Positions 61,824 to 64,000 of a stretch of DNA of 64,000 nucleotides are shown here, one piece after another. The notes under the pieces are model-generated. The model did no database searches and was not told the DNA's origin. It saw only the letters and a list, made by a program, of their open reading frames with translations. The stretch covers positions 124,001 to 188,000 of the forward strand of contig NZ_FOYL01000010.1 of assembly GCF_900115955.1 (NCBI RefSeq), read 5' to 3'. The stretch comes from Lentzea waywayandensis. Lineage in GTDB: Bacteria; Actinomycetota; Actinomycetes; Mycobacteriales; Pseudonocardiaceae. A program made the translations under genes and the position numbers. Position 1 is the stretch's first letter; each line of letters begins with the position of its first letter.

Positions 61824-62354
61824 TCAGGGGGTGGTCGCGAAGATCGCGCCGGCGTTCTGCGGCACTGGCGTCGTGGCGGGCGCGTCGCTCTCCGGCGTGG
61901 TGAACGCGAGCGCGCTCAGCAGCATGCCGCTCACGACGACCCCGGCGCCCTGGCGGGCACGGCGGCCGTTGAACCAGCCGTTGCTGCCCAGAGGTCTGGA
62001 CGAACCCAGCACCGGCCCTGAGCCGAACGCGGGCTTGTCCGTCCGTTGCACGGCGACGAACTGACCGTCCTCGGTGATCGCGAGCCCGTCCGGAGCGGAC
62101 GGCAGTTCGACCTCTTGAGGGATCGCGCCGAGCCTGTCCAGCAGCGAGGCGGACGCCGTGGGCGCCGAAGCGGTGCGCACGGCGGAGCGCGCCTGCTGCT
62201 GCGTGTAGGTCTCGAATGCGCAGAAACCGCAGCGCTGGATGTGCGCCGAGGCTCGCTCGTGGGCGGTCGAGGACAGTTCTCCGTCCACGAACGCAACCAC
62301 GGCATCCGGCAAGAGATGCTGCTCAGGCAGGCCCCAACCACGGAGGTCGGTCAT
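61824..62354 (-). CDS. rseA: Zinc-type anti-sigma factor (RseA/RsrA-like)
   Basis: 176 residues. The HX3CX2C zinc motif of ZAS anti-sigma factors is present: His38, Cys42, Cys45 in HIQRCGFC. The [13 protein letters not shown] helix precedes it. A membrane segment ([13 protein letters not shown]) lies near the C-terminus, so it anchors the sigma factor at the membrane. The ATG at 62354 overlaps the sigma stop by 4 nt (ATGA), as expected for a sigma/anti-sigma pair. M. tuberculosis RseA (Rv1222) is the counterpart. Confidence 0.92.
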   Translation of the reverse strand: MTDLRGWGLPEQHLLPDAVVAFVDGELSSTAHERASAHIQRCGFCAFETYTQQQARSAVRTASAPTASASLLDRLGAIPQEVELPSAPDGLAITEDGQFVAVQRTDKPAFGSGPVLGSSRPLGSNGWFNGRRARQGAGVVVSGMLLSALAFTTPESDAPATTPVPQNAGAIFATTP

Positions 62355-62953
62355 GCAGAGTCCTCCAGCAACGATTCTTGACGACGGCGTTCGAGCGCGA
62401 CCCGCAGAGCCTGGCGGCCCCGGTGGATCCTGCTCCTCACCGTACCCATCTTCACCCCGAGCGTGGCGCCGATCTCCTCGTAGGAGAGACCTTCCACGTC
62501 ACAGAGCACGACCGCGGCACGGAACTCCGGCGGGAGCTCGTCCAGCGCGGCCTGCAGGTCGGGGTCCAGGTGGTTCTCGTCATAGATTTCCTCAGGGGAC
62601 AGGTCGTCACCCTCGAGGCGGTCGTTGTCCTCGGGCAGCGCCTCCATGCGCACACGGCTACGCCGACGTGCCATGTCGAGGAAGAGGTTGGTGGTGATGC
62701 GGTGCAGCCACCCCTCGAAGGTGCCCGGCTTGTACGACGCCAGCGACCGGAAGACGCGGATGAACGTCTCCTGCGTCAGGTCCTCGGCGTCGTGCTGGTT
62801 GCCGGTCAAGCGGTACGCGAGCCGGTAGACCCTGTCCGCGTGCTCTCGGACGATTGCGTCCCACGAGGGCGGCGTCCAGTCGGCCGTCTCGATGGGCGCG
62901 ACGGCCTCCGGCGAACTCGACTGCGTGCGCATCAGGTGTTTCGGCACCTCCAT
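62351..62953 (-). CDS. sigE: ECF sigma factor SigE
   Basis: 200 residues from ATG 62953 ([20 protein letters not shown]). Region 2 is [20 protein letters not shown] and [17 protein letters not shown], region 4 is [20 protein letters not shown]. It directs RNA polymerase to envelope-stress promoters. An ATG at 62932 and upstream in-frame codons up to 63115 are possible starts; a longer form is known for mycobacterial SigE. Gene order O-methyltransferase, sigE, rseA, htrA, tatB matches Rv1220c-Rv1224. Confidence 0.95.
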   Translation of the reverse strand: MEVPKHLMRTQSSSPEAVAPIETADWTPPSWDAIVREHADRVYRLAYRLTGNQHDAEDLTQETFIRVFRSLASYKPGTFEGWLHRITTNLFLDMARRRSRVRMEALPEDNDRLEGDDLSPEEIYDENHLDPDLQAALDELPPEFRAAVVLCDVEGLSYEEIGATLGVKMGTVRSRIHRGRQALRVALERRRQESLLEDSA

Positions 62954-63151
62954 GTGGGCCGCCCGGCGACCCTTATGCGGCTCAACGGGCGACGGGTCCG
63001 GCTTGTTCCCGACTAGAGCCTGGCTTCTTGCCTCTGTACCTTCTCCTGCTCCCTTTAAACGATCGTGAGAGTGGGCTGAGAGCACCCTGAGAATCTCGGT
63101 TCGGGCCACGTTCACCCGTTTTGGGCACTCGAAGCACTAACCTGCTACCCC

Positions 63152-63784
63152 GTGACCCCGGAATCGGCCCTGCGGGAGTACGTCGAGCAGTACCTCCCCG
63201 AGGACGACGTGCACCTGGCAGCACGAGCACGCGGCCAAGAACTGGGCTGCGTGCCCATCGGCGCGGGCGGAGGCGCCGCCCTGCGGTTCCTCGCGACCGC
63301 ACTCCAGGCCCGCGCGGTGGTCGAGATCGGCACCGGAGCGGGCACCAGCGGCCTCTACCTCCTGGCGGGCATGCCCCAGTCCGGCATCCTGACCTCGATA
63401 GACGTGGCCTCAGAACACCAACGAGCAGCCCGCGAGGCCTACGCGGCCGCCGGCATCTCCCCGTCGCGCACCCGCCTGATCATGGGCAAGGCCCTGGACG
63501 TCCTCCCACGCCTGACCGACGCGGCCTACGACCTGGTCTTCGTGGACGCCTTCAAGCCCGAGTACCCGCAGTACCTGCAACACGGCGTCCGCATGCTGCG
63601 CCCAGGCGGCGTGATCGCGTTCGACAACGTCCTGTGGCACGGCGCGGTAGTGGATCCCAGCAAGCGGGACGACTCAACCCAGGCGATGCGCGACATCGCC
63701 CGCCTGGTGAAGGAGGACGAGCGCCTGGTGCCAGTGATCCTCCCGCTGGGCGACGGCCTACTGGTAGCAGCCCGCAGGCCCTGA
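63152..63784 (+). CDS. SAM-dependent O-methyltransferase (Rv1220c-type)
   Basis: 210 residues. Class I methyltransferase fold: SAM loop VVEIGTGAGTSGLYL (about 59-73), ILTSIDVASEHQRAAREAY, DLVFVDAFKPEYPQYL (metal Asp as in COMT-like enzymes), and GVIAFDNVLWHGAVVD. The acceptor is unknown. The GTG at 63152 starts it, and it is divergent from sigE. In M. tuberculosis Rv1220c lies beside sigE as here. A 144-bp palindrome follows at 63847. Confidence 0.93.
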   Translation: MTPESALREYVEQYLPEDDVHLAARARGQELGCVPIGAGGGAALRFLATALQARAVVEIGTGAGTSGLYLLAGMPQSGILTSIDVASEHQRAAREAYAAAGISPSRTRLIMGKALDVLPRLTDAAYDLVFVDAFKPEYPQYLQHGVRMLRPGGVIAFDNVLWHGAVVDPSKRDDSTQAMRDIARLVKEDERLVPVILPLGDGLLVAARRP

Positions 63785-63846
63785 CACTCATGGGCACGCA
63801 ACTCGCCCGCGAAGCCGAAGGCGAGCCGTCCTTAGCGCGCGGTCAG

Positions 63847-63990
63847 GGCGGTGGGGTCCCGTCACGAGTCGCGCCATAGCTCTTGCTGCATGTGAAGAGG
63901 AGGGTCAAGTCGACACGCTTTTCGTCGACTTGACCCTCCTCTTCACATGCAGCCCGCTCTTGGCTCGGCTCGTGACGGGACCCCACCGCC
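63847..63990. repeat. 144-bp nested palindrome
   Basis: Outer arms of 22 bp (63847-63868 and 63969-63990) are exact inverted copies. A second, exact 29-bp pair lies inside (63886-63914 and 63924-63952) around a 9-nt loop; the 17-nt joins between them are partly complementary. The element is symmetrical about 63919. It has no reading frame of its own. The adjacent 63785-63846 holds nothing that I can identify. Confidence 0.93.
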
Positions 63991-64000
63991 AACGCAACCC

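Overview
The window is GC-rich chromosomal DNA from an actinomycete. Most starts are GTG, TTG or ATG with G/C-biased third positions, genes are often coupled by ATGA or GTGA overlaps, and two gene blocks match mycobacterial order as I remember it. Features such as LamG/RHS giant proteins and an APH(6)-type kinase fit Pseudonocardiaceae (Lentzea, Saccharothrix and relatives). That placement is inference; no rRNA or other phylogenetic marker is present, and I found no tRNA gene.

Layout. 1-1464: a secreted GEVED-domain protein cut by the window edge. 1658-6613: DUF3107, a ferritin-like protein, an RhlE-type DEAD-box helicase, a membrane PQQ-propeller protein and an alpha/beta hydrolase; the first four recall Rv3208A-Rv3210c-Rv3211-Rv3212. 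6616-15883: a complete actinobacterial Tad (tight adherence/Flp pilus) locus: prepilin peptidase, two Flp pilins, TadE, TadG-like, CpaB, TadZ/CpaE, TadA/CpaF, a von Willebrand-TadB fusion, TadC, and a response regulator without its phospho-acceptor. A strong hairpin separates the pilin genes from the assembly genes. 15884-17141: a gene-poor stretch with two tandem-repeat arrays and one small membrane protein. 17142-30617: housekeeping and accessory genes (RecB-like nuclease, ArsC-like, MarC, PHP phosphoesterase, PH-domain protein, two Nudix proteins counting the one at 57.6 kb, two DUF2332 paralogues, MaoC hydratase, CorA, metallophosphoesterase, ParB-like, ArsR/SRPBCC pair, SDR).

30887-35827 is an LpqY-SugABC-type trehalose/sugar ABC importer plus a stress-type membrane protein. 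The right end, 55481-63784, holds MgtE-N/CBS, DUF1003, Mrp, TatB, HtrA, RseA-like anti-sigma, SigE and an O-methyltransferase. With CorA at 23 kb, these correspond to the Rv1220c-Rv1239c block of M. tuberculosis, here interrupted by about 20 kb of accessory DNA.

The interrupting island (about 36.0-54.6 kb) carries a polymorphic-toxin operon on the minus strand: a 2257-aa LamG/DNRLRE-type exported protein, a 2027-aa RHS protein ending in an intact Hint self-cleavage domain and a roughly 100-aa toxin tip, and an overlapping small immunity candidate. GC visibly drops over the tip and immunity gene, as expected for an exchanged module. Next to it lie two uncharacterised proteins, an acyl-CoA dehydrogenase, a CitE-like lyase and an APH(6)-like kinase.

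Structure not explained by genes includes a 144-bp nested palindrome at the right end, an 86-bp element with 20-bp perfect inverted termini, a double-stem hairpin between mrp and tatB, a 14-bp minisatellite next to two DnaA-box-like sites, and a 31-codon membrane microprotein that copies the membrane anchor of its neighbour.
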